64,000 bases of DNA, from positions 44,663-108,662 of the forward strand of contig JAFYOU010000056.1 of NCBI GenBank assembly GCA_017560095.1, written 5' to 3'. The notes beneath the pieces are model-generated. The model was not told the DNA's origin. It saw only the letters and a program-made list of their open reading frames with translations, and made no database searches. Origin of the DNA: Candidatus Gastranaerophilales bacterium (GTDB lineage Bacteria; Cyanobacteriota; Vampirovibrionia; Gastranaerophilales; Gastranaerophilaceae). Below, piece after piece: positions 45,104 through 54,422 of this stretch. The translations under genes and the position numbers were made by a program. The stretch's first letter is position 1, and the number at the start of each line of letters is the position of its first letter.

Positions 45104-46099
45104 TTATTCCCAATCTTTAATTTGCTGTTTTGAAGTATTTCTTGAAGCGTCCCTTTTTCTTTTTGAAATTTTTACGCTAATTCTATTTCCAACATTTTTA
45201 TTTCTGCTTTCATTTTTGATACTTCTTTTAGATATTAATTCTTTATATTCTAGAGATTCTTCCAGAAACGTTAGGTAACTTTCGTATCTTGATTTGTTTA
45301 TTTTATCTAGATTTTGAATAACTCCACATGATAAATCATTTTTAGAATTATGAAGACAATCGCTAAATTTGCAATTTTTTGTATATAAATTTATATCTTC
45401 AAATAGTTCTATTAATTTATCAGGCAATAAGAAATCAAATTTTAGACAAGAAAATCCTGGAGTATCTATTATTTTAAAACCATTACATTCAATAATTTCG
45501 CAATGTCTTGTTGTGTGACAACCTTTTTGTGTTTTTGCCGAAACCTCACCAGTTCTTAAATTGATTTTAGAATTAAATGCATTTAGTAGTGTCGATTTGC
45601 CAACTCCGCTCATTCCGCATAACACGATTGTTTTTTGTTGGACAAAATCACAAAGTTCATCTAGGTCAAGTTTGTTTTTTGCAGAAATAAAAAATAGTTT
45701 ATACCCTAATTTTTCATAGATGGAAAAGATTTCGCTTTTTTTATTTTCCAGATTATCAATCAAATCTTCTTTATTGAAACAAATCGCAACTTCTATATTG
45801 TTGTATTTTAAATAAGTTAAATAGCGGTTTAATTGAATTAAATCGAGTTCAGGTTCTTTAAGTGCGCAAATAACTAGGGCACAATCAATATTAGAAACCT
45901 TTGGTCTGTTTAAATAGTTTTTTCGAGGTAGCAAAGAAGCAATAAATTGATTATCGTTTGATAATTCAACGAAATCTCCAACTCGAATATCTATTTTTTG
46001 TTTTTTTAAAATATCTCGTAACTTGCAAGTGAAATTTTCGCCCTTAAGGTTTTTAACATAATAAAAATCCGAATGTATTTTAAATACTTGCGCTTGCAT
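45104..46099 (-). CDS. rsgA: Small ribosomal subunit biogenesis GTPase RsgA
   Basis: RsgA checks late 30S assembly. The 331 residues have an OB-like N-terminal domain (VGDFVELSN), a circularly permuted GTPase with NKEDL (G4) before GMSGVGKSTLLNAF (G1) and DTPGFS (G3), and a C-terminal zinc domain with cysteine and histidine ligands (CKFSDCLH, then C). The basic tail (SKRKRDASRN) probably binds rRNA. It is the first gene of the rsgA-ispA-DUF212 run, one base from ispA. Confidence 0.95.
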   Translation of the reverse strand: MQAQVFKIHSDFYYVKNLKGENFTCKLRDILKKQKIDIRVGDFVELSNDNQFIASLLPRKNYLNRPKVSNIDCALVICALKEPELDLIQLNRYLTYLKYNNIEVAICFNKEDLIDNLENKKSEIFSIYEKLGYKLFFISAKNKLDLDELCDFVQQKTIVLCGMSGVGKSTLLNAFNSKINLRTGEVSAKTQKGCHTTRHCEIIECNGFKIIDTPGFSCLKFDFLLPDKLIELFEDINLYTKNCKFSDCLHNSKNDLSCGVIQNLDKINKSRYESYLTFLEESLEYKELISKRSIKNESRNKNVGNRISVKISKRKRDASRNTSKQQIKDWE

Positions 46100-46132
46100 A
46101 GTTTTATAATAGATAAAAAATTAACGTTTAGC

Positions 46133-46163
46133 AATAGAGGCTTGTGTTTAGCAAGCCTCTATT
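46133..46163. terminator. Strong hairpin between two minus-strand genes
   Basis: AATAGAGGCTTG (46133-46144) pairs perfectly with CAAGCCTCTATT (46152-46163). It is a twelve-pair stem lying between the small membrane gene and rsgA, without a clear T-run. Confidence 0.55.
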
Positions 46164-46181
46164 ATTTCCATGGGTTATTTG

Positions 46182-46499
46182 TTAAATTTCTTTATCTAAT
46201 GTTTGTTTTTTATTTTGCATTTTGTATAGTGTTTTTTGACTAAAAAAGCTTATTAATCCATAGCCAGCACCTAAAAATGCCATAGCGCTTATTGCGGCTT
46301 TAGGAAAAAACGTGATAGATTTTTTAAATGAGTTTATTAAAGAAGTATTATTTTTATTTTTTATTAATTCTGTTACTATGCCACTTGCTGTTGCTGCCGC
46401 AGCTACTGCAACACCTACTTTTGCTCCAAATATAGCATCTTTTTTTACTTTTTCTTTTGAAACACCTTCTGGAAGATTAAATGAAATTGGTTTAATCAT
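46182..46499 (-). CDS. Small two-helix membrane protein with tag-like N-terminus
   Basis: This 105-residue protein begins MIKPISFNLPEG, echoing the aromatic tag of other orphans. It has an Ala/Val-rich helix (about residues 24-45) and a second helix (about 70-90), joined by a polar loop and ending with a basic tail. It resembles small inner-membrane or signal-anchored proteins. The ribosome site AGGAGG lies just before the ATG. It is alone, upstream of rsgA and separated from it by a strong hairpin. I recognise no family. Confidence 0.55.
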   Translation of the reverse strand: MIKPISFNLPEGVSKEKVKKDAIFGAKVGVAVAAAATASGIVTELIKNKNNTSLINSFKKSITFFPKAAISAMAFLGAGYGLISFFSQKTLYKMQNKKQTLDKEI

Positions 46500-46600
46500 G
46501 TTGCCCTCCTTCTGATAATATATTATTGCAAAAATTGTAAAAGTATTTTTTTGTTATTCTGGTGTTTTAATAGATATTAATATTAAATTTTTATTCTATT

Positions 46601-46628
46601 TTGACTTTAATTTGAATTATCCTATAAT
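46601..46628 (+). promoter_or_regulatory. Sigma-70-type promoter for accD-accA
   Basis: TTGACT (46601-46606), a 16-base spacer, then TATAAT (46623-46628). It ends 32 bases before the accD start, so transcription should begin near 46635. The match is near consensus. Confidence 0.65.
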
Positions 46629-46660
46629 GATATTAAATTTATTTGGTGAGGATATTATTT

Positions 46661-47527
46661 ATGACTTTAACCGATTGGTTTAATAAGAGAAAAATGCAGC
46701 AAATAGCTGCTCGAGATAACGATATACAAATAGATGATTCTATTGGTAAATTATGGACTCTTTGTTACAATTGCTCAAGCCAATTACCTAAAAAGGACTT
46801 GGATAACAATTTAAATGTTTGTCCAAATTGTGACTATCATTTTAGAATCGGCGCAAAAGAAAGAATTAAACTGATTGCAGATGAAGGTACATTTGTTGAA
46901 ATGTATTCAAATATCAAACCATGTGATCCGCTTAATTTTGTTGATACTCAAAGCTATAAGTCTCGTCAGGAGCAAGCTAAGGAAAAGTCTGGTCTGGACG
47001 ATGCTGTTGTTGTTGGAACATGTTTGATAGATGGACAAAAAACAGCGATAGCGGTTATGGATTTTGAATATATGGGCGGTTCTATGGGTTCTGTTGTTGG
47101 TGAAAAAATAACAAGAATTTTAGAGCATGCCTTAGAAAATAAACTACCTTCAATTGTATTTACTTCATCAGGTGGTGCAAGAATGCAGGAAAGTGCATTA
47201 AGTCTTATGCAAATGGCTAAGACTAGTTGTATTGTTGCAAAATTAAATGAAGCAAAATTGTTGTATATAACAGTTCTTTGCGAACCTACATTTGGTGGTG
47301 TAACTGCTTCGTTTGGCACAATCGGCGATATTATAATTGCTGAAAAAGGTGCAAGAATTGGTTTTGCTGGTCGTCGTGTAATTGAACAAACAATTAGACA
47401 AAAACTTCCAGCTGATTTTCAAACCGCTGAATACTTGCTAAAATGTGGGCAAATAGATTTTATCGTTGAGAGAAAAGATATGAAAGAAAAACTTTCAAAA
47501 TTAATTTTTCTTCATAAAAAGAAATAA
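46661..47527 (+). CDS. accD: Acetyl-CoA carboxylase carboxyltransferase beta
   Basis: AccD and AccA transfer CO2 from biotin to acetyl-CoA, giving malonyl-CoA. The 288 residues start at the ATG at 46661, since GTGAGG lies nine bases upstream; an earlier frame start at 46643 would fall within the leader. The N-terminal zinc ribbon CYNCSSQLPKKD...CPNC is present, followed by the crotonase-like core (DFEYMGGSMGSVVGEK, SSGGARMQE). accA begins ten bases after the stop, a tidy two-gene operon driven by the promoter at 46601. Confidence 0.96.
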   Translation: MTLTDWFNKRKMQQIAARDNDIQIDDSIGKLWTLCYNCSSQLPKKDLDNNLNVCPNCDYHFRIGAKERIKLIADEGTFVEMYSNIKPCDPLNFVDTQSYKSRQEQAKEKSGLDDAVVVGTCLIDGQKTAIAVMDFEYMGGSMGSVVGEKITRILEHALENKLPSIVFTSSGGARMQESALSLMQMAKTSCIVAKLNEAKLLYITVLCEPTFGGVTASFGTIGDIIIAEKGARIGFAGRRVIEQTIRQKLPADFQTAEYLLKCGQIDFIVERKDMKEKLSKLIFLHKKK

Positions 47528-47537
47528 GGAAATTACC

Positions 47538-48506
47538 ATGAGTCAGGATAAAAAAATTCAAATTTTGGATTTTGAAAAACCAATATATGAAATGCAAAAA
47601 AAAATTGATGAGCTAAAGCAAACAAGCTCTACCACACAAATAAATTATGATAGCGGGATTGAATCATTAGAAGAGCAAACTCAAATGTATAAAAAAGAAT
47701 TATATGAAAAATTAGAGCCATATCAAAAACTTCAGATTGCAAGACATCCACAGCGACCAAATTTTTATGATTATATTCAATTCATGTGTGATGACTTTAT
47801 TGAATTGCATGGCGATAGACATGGTTGTGATGATAAAGCAATAGCTGGTGGAATTGCTTCAATTAACGGAAAAAGCGTTATGTTAATTGGAACGGTTAAA
47901 GGAAAATCAACTAAAGAAAATTTAGAATGCAATTTTGGCATGCCTCAGCCTCAAGGGTATAGAAAAGCGCTTAGATTGTTTGAGCATGCAAATCGTTTCG
48001 ATTTACCAATTATTACTTTAATTGATACTATGGGAGCTTATCCTGGTATGCTTGCTGAAGAAGCTGGTCAAGGTGAAGCAATTGCATTCAATTTAAAAGA
48101 AATGGCTAAATTAAATGTGCCAATTATTGCAGTAATCACTGGTGAGGGTTGTTCAGGTGGTGCTTTAGGTTTAGCGGTTGCAAATAAAGTTATGGTTTTA
48201 GAACATGCTTATTATACTGTAATTTCTCCAGAAGGTTGCGCTTCAATTTTATGGAAAGATTCTGCTATGGCGAAAACTGCAACAGATGCACTAAAAATTA
48301 CTGGCGAAGATTTGTTGAAATTAGGTATTATTGATGAAGTAGTTAAAGAGCCGGTTGGTGGAGCACACTATAGTGCAGAAGAAATGTCAAATAATTTAAA
48401 GGAAGCTCTTTTGAAATCGCTTGACGAATATGAAAAAATGGATAGTGAACAATTAAGGGCTCATCGATATTCTAAATTTAGAGCTATGGGCGTGTTTGCA
48501 CAGTAA
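47538..48506 (+). CDS. accA: Acetyl-CoA carboxylase carboxyltransferase alpha
   Basis: This is the partner of AccD in the transcarboxylase complex. The 322 residues contain the N-terminal helix pair (KELYEKLEPYQKLQIARH), then the core with GDRHGCDDKAI, NFGMPQPQGYRKALR, LIDTMGAYPGMLAEEAGQ, VITGEGCSGGALGLAV and SPEGCASILWKD. It is the usual length for bacterial AccA. A terminator follows at 48516. In many bacteria accD and accA are apart; here they are adjacent. Confidence 0.97.
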   Translation: MSQDKKIQILDFEKPIYEMQKKIDELKQTSSTTQINYDSGIESLEEQTQMYKKELYEKLEPYQKLQIARHPQRPNFYDYIQFMCDDFIELHGDRHGCDDKAIAGGIASINGKSVMLIGTVKGKSTKENLECNFGMPQPQGYRKALRLFEHANRFDLPIITLIDTMGAYPGMLAEEAGQGEAIAFNLKEMAKLNVPIIAVITGEGCSGGALGLAVANKVMVLEHAYYTVISPEGCASILWKDSAMAKTATDALKITGEDLLKLGIIDEVVKEPVGGAHYSAEEMSNNLKEALLKSLDEYEKMDSEQLRAHRYSKFRAMGVFAQ

Positions 48507-48515
48507 AATAGATAT

Positions 48516-48540
48516 AAAAACCTTCTTCAAAGAGGGTTTT
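48516..48540 (+). terminator. accA terminator
   Basis: AAAACC (48517-48522) pairs with GGTTTT (48535-48540) and the inner TCTT/AAGA also pair. It ends in T-rich DNA, ten bases after the accA stop. Confidence 0.7.
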
Positions 48541-48601
48541 GTTTGTTTGGTAAGTTTTGTCTTGTTTTTTCGATATTTGCTAAAAAATTTTTAATAAAAA
48601 T

Positions 48602-48650
48602 TTACAAATTTTGTAACAAAATTATTATGAGCTTTGGTTTGTATTATAAT
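48602..48650 (+). promoter_or_regulatory. Possible promoter/operator of the flagellar run
   Basis: TATAAT stands at 48645-48650 with only a weak -35. About 30 bases further upstream TTACAA-ATT-TTGTAA (48602-48616) is a small inverted repeat. It is the only promoter-like stretch before fliP. Low-complexity DNA makes chance matches likely. Confidence 0.35.
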
Positions 48651-48687
48651 ATTTTTATTAACTTGGTTGAGGATAGATGGATAGAAA

Positions 48688-49446
48688 ATGTTTTCTAATT
48701 TTTTGAAAAAAATTTTTAGTGTTTTAAGTCTGTATTTGTTTTGTACTCCAATAACGCAGGCTGCAATTAGTTTGCCGAATATTAATGTAAGTATGCAAAA
48801 TGCTTCCACACCACAAGAATTTACTCAAGGTGTTCAAGTATTAATTATGCTAACTATTTTAACGCTTGCTCCAAGCATAATTATTATGACAACTGCTTTT
48901 ATTAGAATTGTTATTGTTTTATCGTTAACTCGTCAAGCAATCGGCACAGCTACATTGCCTCCAAATCAAGTAATTGTTGGACTTGCACTGATATTAACTT
49001 TTTTTGTAATGTCTCCAACATTATCAAAAATAAATGAAACCGCTTATCAACCTTATATGAAAAACATGATTACCCAGCAACAAGCTCTTGATAATTCAAT
49101 GAAACCAATTAGAGAATTTATGTTTAAACAAGTGCAAGAACCTGAATTGGCTCTGTTTGTAAAACTTGCAAAATTAGAAAAACCAAAAAATAAAGATGAT
49201 GTTCCAACTTATGTTTTAATTCCATCCTTTGTTTTATCGGAATTAAAAACAGCTTTTAAAATAGGTTTTGTTATATTTTTACCATTTTTAGTTATTGACC
49301 TTGTTGTTGCATCAGTGCTTGTTTCGATGGGTATGATGTTTTTGCCACCCACAACAATTGCAATGCCATTCAAATTAATCATGTTTGTAATGGTTGATGG
49401 TTGGTTTTTAATTACAAAATCATTAATAGAAGGCTTCGGAGGATAA
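48688..49446 (+). CDS. fliP: Flagellar export gate protein FliP
   Basis: FliP forms the core of the flagellar type III export gate with FliQ and FliR. The 252 residues carry a cleavable signal peptide (to about residue 25), LTLAPSIIIMTTAFIRIVIVLSLTRQAIG, the PPNQVIVGLAL motif, and C-terminal helices with IPSFVLSELKTAFKIGF. It is the first gene of the fliP-fliQ-fliR-flhB-flhA run and is followed by fliQ after four bases. The classic order is conserved. Confidence 0.96.
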   Translation: MFSNFLKKIFSVLSLYLFCTPITQAAISLPNINVSMQNASTPQEFTQGVQVLIMLTILTLAPSIIIMTTAFIRIVIVLSLTRQAIGTATLPPNQVIVGLALILTFFVMSPTLSKINETAYQPYMKNMITQQQALDNSMKPIREFMFKQVQEPELALFVKLAKLEKPKNKDDVPTYVLIPSFVLSELKTAFKIGFVIFLPFLVIDLVVASVLVSMGMMFLPPTTIAMPFKLIMFVMVDGWFLITKSLIEGFGG

Positions 49447-49450
49447 TAAT

Positions 49451-49720
49451 ATGGATGAAGCTTTATTTTTAACAATGTTTCAAAAAGCAATATTTTTAAT
49501 CATGGCACTTGGGGCGCCAATTTTGTTGTCTGCAATTGTTGTTGGTTTAACAATTAGCATTATTCAGTCTGTAACGCAAATTCAAGAGCAAACTTTAACT
49601 TTTGTTCCTAAGATTTTTGCGGCGCTGTTAGTTTTGGTCGTTACTGCTCCTTGGATGATAGACATGTTTAAAAGTACAACTATCGAAATGTTTGATTTTA
49701 TAAAAGTATTTATTTCTTAA
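49451..49720 (+). CDS. fliQ: Flagellar export gate protein FliQ
   Basis: This 89-residue protein has two long hydrophobic helices joined by a short polar turn (SVTQIQEQTLTFVPK), exactly the FliQ size and pattern. It packs around FliP in the membrane-embedded gate. It lies between fliP and fliR with gaps of 4 and 11 bases, indicating one transcript. Confidence 0.95.
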   Translation: MDEALFLTMFQKAIFLIMALGAPILLSAIVVGLTISIIQSVTQIQEQTLTFVPKIFAALLVLVVTAPWMIDMFKSTTIEMFDFIKVFIS

Positions 49721-49731
49721 TTGGATTAAAA

Positions 49732-50523
49732 ATGGCACAAGCACCGAATCTTTTAAATTTATTATCACCTTATAATATTGTAATTTTCATGCTTGTTTTT
49801 ACAAGGCTGGCAGGAATGTTACAAACTGCTCCATTTTTTTCTTCAATTCAAGCTCCAACTATGACAAAACTTTGGTTTGCTGCAATTGCAGCTTTTATAA
49901 TGTATCCTCTTGTTTTTGCATCTAAAACATATATTGCACCTAGAGGTATGGCTGAATTTTTAATTTTAATTGCATTTGAATTTTTGATTGGATATTTGAT
50001 TGGTTTTATTGCTAATTTAATTATAGAAGGTGTTAGAATGGCTGGAAATATATTTTCCATTCAAATGGCGCTTTCAATGTCTGAAGCATTAGATCCTGCC
50101 ACAGGGATTAGTTCTAATGAAATGTCTAAGGTTTATATTTATTTAACTACTTTAATTTTTTTGGGTACTGGTGCATACCAAATGCTTTTTATGACGCTTT
50201 TTGGGAGTTTTAGTTCACTTCCAATTGGTAGCTTTCCATTTTTTGATGCACAAATAATTAATTCTATGCTTGTTTTATTTGCTCAAATATTTAAAGTTGC
50301 TTTTGGGGTTGCACTACCTGTTTTTTCTGTGCTACTTATTTCTGATATTTTGCTTGGTATGATGAGTAAAATGATGCCACAAATGAATATTTATATGGTT
50401 GCAATACCTGTTAAGATTTATATAGGTTTATTTTTAATATTAGCATTTTTAAGTGCAACAAATGTATATTTGCAAGGAGTTATTAAAAATTATATGCAGG
50501 CTTTAAGCTTGTTGTTTATGTGA
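49732..50523 (+). CDS. fliR: Flagellar export gate protein FliR
   Basis: This 263-residue membrane protein has about six hydrophobic segments and the FliR hallmarks: FTRLAGMLQTAPFF near the N-terminus, FEFLIGYLIGFIANLIIEGVRMAG in the middle and MMSKMMPQMNIYMVAIPVKI near the end. It closes the FliPQR export gate. Its stop lies four bases before flhB, in the expected gene order. Confidence 0.95.
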   Translation: MAQAPNLLNLLSPYNIVIFMLVFTRLAGMLQTAPFFSSIQAPTMTKLWFAAIAAFIMYPLVFASKTYIAPRGMAEFLILIAFEFLIGYLIGFIANLIIEGVRMAGNIFSIQMALSMSEALDPATGISSNEMSKVYIYLTTLIFLGTGAYQMLFMTLFGSFSSLPIGSFPFFDAQIINSMLVLFAQIFKVAFGVALPVFSVLLISDILLGMMSKMMPQMNIYMVAIPVKIYIGLFLILAFLSATNVYLQGVIKNYMQALSLLFM

Positions 50524-50527
50524 AATT

Positions 50528-51604
50528 ATGGCAAATGATCAAAACGAAAAAACCGAAGAAGCCACCCCTAAGCGGAAGCAGAAGGAGCGCGACAAAGGTC
50601 ATATAGCAAAAAGTCAGGATTTTACTTCGTCATTAATGCTGACATTTGGTCTTGGATTAATAATGGTTATGGGTTCAAAAATGCAAGACAAATTGAGCGC
50701 TATGCTAATAACTACTTTTTCGCAATTAAGTCCAAAAAATATTTCTAATAATGATGCAATTGGAATTCTTGCCCCATTTGTTGGGTACTATGCTGATATC
50801 GTTTTACTATTTTTTGCACTTTTAGCAATAGGTGCAATAATAATCATGCGCTTTCAAACAGGTGCTTTATTTGCCAAAGAGGCATTGAAACCTAATTTTA
50901 AAAAACTTTCTCCTGCTTCTGTGTTTAAAAATTTAATTGATAAAATTAACATTTTTAAGCCAAAACAAATGGTAGAACTTGTAAAATCTTTGCTTAAAAC
51001 AATCATTGTTGCCGTTGTAGGTTTTAATATAATAATGAAGCGCAGAGATGATTTGTTTGGTTTAATTGGTGCTGATCCTTCAACAGGTTTTGTTGTGATT
51101 GGTTCTGTTATTCTTGAGTTGTTGACTAGCTTATGTATTTTATTAATTATTATTGGGATACTTGATAGATACTATCAAACTTGGGAATATAACAAATCAA
51201 TTAAAATGACCAAGCAAGAAGTTAAAGATGAATGGAAAAATATTGAAGGGGATCCAAAAATAAAAGGAAAGATTCGCTCGTTCCAAATGAAAATAATGCA
51301 ACAGAAAATGATGGCTAATGTTAAAGAAGCTGATGTTGTTGTTGTTAATCCTACACATTTTGCAGTTGCTCTTATGTATAATCCTGAAAAAGTGCCAGCT
51401 CCTGTTGTTGTTGCTAAAGGGGTTGATTTTATAGCATTTAAAATTAGGGAGATTGCAAAAAACAATAATATTCCTATTGTGGAGAATAAGCCATTGGCAA
51501 GAAGTTTATATAAACTTGTTGAAGTTAACCAAATTATTCCACAAGAATTATATACTGCGGTTGCCGAAATTCTTCATTATGTTTATTCACAAAAAGGTAA
51601 ATAA
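50528..51604 (+). CDS. flhB: Flagellar export switch protein FlhB
   Basis: FlhB selects export substrates. The 358 residues begin EKTEEATPKRKQKERDKGHIAKS, as usual, and carry four membrane helices, then a cytoplasmic domain with the self-cleaving NPTHFAVAL motif. Cleavage after Asn is the substrate switch; all motif residues are kept, so it should be active. It sits between fliR and flhA. Confidence 0.96.
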   Translation: MANDQNEKTEEATPKRKQKERDKGHIAKSQDFTSSLMLTFGLGLIMVMGSKMQDKLSAMLITTFSQLSPKNISNNDAIGILAPFVGYYADIVLLFFALLAIGAIIIMRFQTGALFAKEALKPNFKKLSPASVFKNLIDKINIFKPKQMVELVKSLLKTIIVAVVGFNIIMKRRDDLFGLIGADPSTGFVVIGSVILELLTSLCILLIIIGILDRYYQTWEYNKSIKMTKQEVKDEWKNIEGDPKIKGKIRSFQMKIMQQKMMANVKEADVVVVNPTHFAVALMYNPEKVPAPVVVAKGVDFIAFKIREIAKNNNIPIVENKPLARSLYKLVEVNQIIPQELYTAVAEILHYVYSQKGK

Positions 51605-51624
51605 AGTTTATTTTTCTTATTATT

Positions 51625-51654
51625 TTGACTTTATTATGTTGGCAGGTTTATAAT
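51625..51654 (+). promoter_or_regulatory. Internal promoter before flhA
   Basis: TTGACT (51625-51630), an 18-base spacer and TATAAT (51649-51654) match the sigma-70 consensus well. Initiation should fall near 51661, so a TTG at 51660 would be leaderless. This supports the downstream TTG at 51681. Confidence 0.6.
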
Positions 51655-51680
51655 GTAATTTGGGGAGAATTAGGCAAAAC

Positions 51681-53783
51681 TTGATAAAAATAAAAGAACT
51701 ACTTAAAAATAATGATATAGTTTTGGCTATTGGCATGGTTACCATTGTTTTAATGATGGTAATACCAATCCCTGCGCAACTTTTAGATTTATTGTTGACT
51801 CTTAATATCTCTCTTTCTATCTTGATTTTATTGGTTTGTTTATATACCAAAGAACCCCTTGAGTATTCAAGTTTTCCTACAATTCTTTTAGTGACAACCC
51901 TATTTCGATTGGGTCTTAACGTAACTTCTACTAGATTGATTTTATTAGAAGCTGATGCGGGTTCGGTTATAGAATCATTTGGACAATTTGTAATTGGTGG
52001 AAACTATGTTGTCGGTGCTGTAATTTTTGTTATTCTTGTAATAATAAATTTTATGGTTATTACAGGCGGTGCTGGTAGGGTTGCTGAAGTAAGCGCAAGG
52101 TTTACATTAGATGCTATGCCTGGTAAACAACTTTCTATTGATGCTGATTTAAATTCTGGTTTGATTGATGAAGCAGAGGCAAAAAAAAGAAGAAAAGCTC
52201 TTTTAAGGGAAGCCGATTTTTATGGCACTATGGATGGTGCTTCAAAATTTGTTAAGGGCGATGCCACGGCAGGTATTATTATCACCGTCGTTAATATTGT
52301 AGGTGGATTAATTATTGGAATCATACAACTAAAAATGCAACCAATGGATGCGTTGTCGACTTATACTATATTAACCGTGGGTGATGGTCTTGTATCTCAG
52401 ATTCCAGCATTAATTATATCAACTGCAACTGGTTTAATTATCTCTCGTGCAAGTGGTTCTGATAACTCATTATCGGAAGATATTAGGCAAGAGATGTTTC
52501 AAAACCCAAAAGTACTTGGTGTAATTAGCGGGCTTTTATTTTTCATGGGTATAATTCCGGGCATGCCAACTGTTCCATTTTTGGCAGTTTCTCTTGCTTC
52601 AGGCGGTATGTGTTTTAAAAAATACAAAGATAAAATAGAAGCTGCAAAACAGGCAGAAATTGCCCAAAAAGAAGCAAAAAAAGCTGAAAAATTAGGCAAA
52701 AAGAAAAAGAAAGCAACAAGGGAGAGTGTACTCGAATTATTAGCTGTTGAAACATTGGAAATTGAAATTGGCTACAGATTGGTAAGTTTGTTAGATGTGG
52801 AAAAAGGTGGAGATTTACTAGATAGGATATCTCAAATTAGAAGGCAAACCGCGCTCGATCTTGGTATTGTTTTGCCTTCGATTCGGGTTAGGGATAATCT
52901 TCAATTGCCACCAAATACATATCAAATTAAATTAAAAGGAACATCCATTGAAACAGGAGAGGTTTATCCTGATAGAAATCTTGCAATGAATTCAATGGGT
53001 GGCGAAGATGATCCAAACATCGTGGGAATTAGTGCAATTGAACCTGCATTTAAATTGAAAGCCACTTGGATATTAGATAAAGATAAAGAATATGCTGAAT
53101 CTGTTGGTTATACAGTCGTTAGTCCAAGTGCTGTTGTATCTACACATTTGACCGAAATAATCAAAAAAAATGCTTCAGAAATCATTACTCGCTCTGACGT
53201 TCAACAGCTGATAGATAATCTTAAAAAAGAGGTTAATGAAACGTATGTTAATGATTTAATGAAAGAAATGACTACAGCAGATGTTCAATGTGTTATGCAA
53301 AATTTGTTAAAAGAAAGAGTTTCAATCAGGGATCTTAAAACGATTTTGGAAACAATGAGTTTGCAATACAAAATTAATAAGAATTATAATTTCTTAACCG
53401 AACGATGCAGAGAAGCGCTTGCAAGAAATATTTGCAAGCAAAATTTGTCTGACACTGGTGAATTGCTTGTTATAACGATGACGCAAGAAGTTGAGCAAGA
53501 AATCGCTAAGGGGATAAACCCTGATGGCGAAAGCTTAACTTTGAATCCAGATTTTGTAAAAAGATTAATGGATAGTTTAAATTTAGAATTCGAAAAGGCA
53601 ATTCAACAAACAGGAAATCAACCTGTAATTTTATGTTCTTCACCTATTAGGTTGATTTTTAGAAGGTTGTTAGAAAAAAACTATCCACAAATTACTATTA
53701 TGTCTTATAATGAAGTAACAAACAATGTTAAAGCTAAATCAGTTGGCATAATTAGGGCTAATTTAAGAACTGCATCAATATAG
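51681..53783 (+). CDS. flhA: Flagellar export protein FlhA
   Basis: FlhA is the large export-gate subunit that uses proton flow and binds chaperone-substrate complexes. From the TTG at 51681 it has about 700 residues; a slightly longer frame from the TTG at 51660 begins at the predicted transcription start. About eight N-terminal membrane helices (LAIGMVTIVLMMVIPIPAQ, TLFRLGLNVTSTRLIL, SARFTLDAMPGKQLSIDADL) lead into the soluble C-terminal domain (from about residue 330). The FHIPEP family signature is clear. A consensus promoter precedes it. Confidence 0.95.
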   Translation: MIKIKELLKNNDIVLAIGMVTIVLMMVIPIPAQLLDLLLTLNISLSILILLVCLYTKEPLEYSSFPTILLVTTLFRLGLNVTSTRLILLEADAGSVIESFGQFVIGGNYVVGAVIFVILVIINFMVITGGAGRVAEVSARFTLDAMPGKQLSIDADLNSGLIDEAEAKKRRKALLREADFYGTMDGASKFVKGDATAGIIITVVNIVGGLIIGIIQLKMQPMDALSTYTILTVGDGLVSQIPALIISTATGLIISRASGSDNSLSEDIRQEMFQNPKVLGVISGLLFFMGIIPGMPTVPFLAVSLASGGMCFKKYKDKIEAAKQAEIAQKEAKKAEKLGKKKKKATRESVLELLAVETLEIEIGYRLVSLLDVEKGGDLLDRISQIRRQTALDLGIVLPSIRVRDNLQLPPNTYQIKLKGTSIETGEVYPDRNLAMNSMGGEDDPNIVGISAIEPAFKLKATWILDKDKEYAESVGYTVVSPSAVVSTHLTEIIKKNASEIITRSDVQQLIDNLKKEVNETYVNDLMKEMTTADVQCVMQNLLKERVSIRDLKTILETMSLQYKINKNYNFLTERCREALARNICKQNLSDTGELLVITMTQEVEQEIAKGINPDGESLTLNPDFVKRLMDSLNLEFEKAIQQTGNQPVILCSSPIRLIFRRLLEKNYPQITIMSYNEVTNNVKAKSVGIIRANLRTASI

Positions 53784-53795
53784 AAAAGGCAAATC

Positions 53796-54419
53796 ATGAA
53801 AGAATTATTAAAAAGTGCAAAAGATTTTAAGATTATTCCAAGTAACTTTAAAAGCTCTGGTGCATTAAATATTATCGATATTACAGATGAAGAGATTAAG
53901 GCTGAGTTAAATTTGATTGTTGATACAGAAGTGAATGATTACTCTGTTGGTTCAAACGTAGAAATTTTTGGCGTTAATTCTTTGGGCTTAATATATTTTG
54001 AAACTAAAGTTGTCGCAAGGGATGATTTTAAAATTACACTTGCAATGACTCCAGATTACAGCATGATTCAAAGAAGAGAATATTCACGTGTAAACTTAAA
54101 TCAAGGAAATATTATTTTTAAAGATATTTCCCAAGATGTGACTTTAAAAATCGAGGATATTTCGGCAGGTGGCGTAAAGTTGATTTTGAGTCAGCCTTTG
54201 GAATTAGATAAATACTATGATATTGAAATAAAACTTTCTAGCAATATGTCGATTGATTGCGCTTTGTCTCCAATTAGAATTAAAGAGGTTGAATATGATG
54301 GTAATGTTGCATATCTGATTTCTGGTAAATTTGTTGATTTAGAAAATGCGGATAGAATTGTTTTGGTGCAATATGCATTTAAAGTAAAGATGGAAGAGCA
54401 AAATAAAGAAAATAATTGA
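53796..54419 (+). CDS. PilZ-domain c-di-GMP receptor (YcgR-like)
   Basis: This 207-residue protein has an N-terminal strand-rich domain like the YcgR flagellar-brake N-domain. Then comes a PilZ domain with QRREYSRVN (the RxxxR c-di-GMP grip) and EDISAGGVKL (the DxSxxG strand). YcgR-type proteins bind c-di-GMP and slow the flagellar motor. It starts 12 bases after flhA and precedes an HD-GYP regulator, so it probably senses the second messenger in the same locus. Both PilZ motifs are intact. Confidence 0.88.
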   Translation: MKELLKSAKDFKIIPSNFKSSGALNIIDITDEEIKAELNLIVDTEVNDYSVGSNVEIFGVNSLGLIYFETKVVARDDFKITLAMTPDYSMIQRREYSRVNLNQGNIIFKDISQDVTLKIEDISAGGVKLILSQPLELDKYYDIEIKLSSNMSIDCALSPIRIKEVEYDGNVAYLISGKFVDLENADRIVLVQYAFKVKMEEQNKENN

Positions 54420-54422
54420 TAA

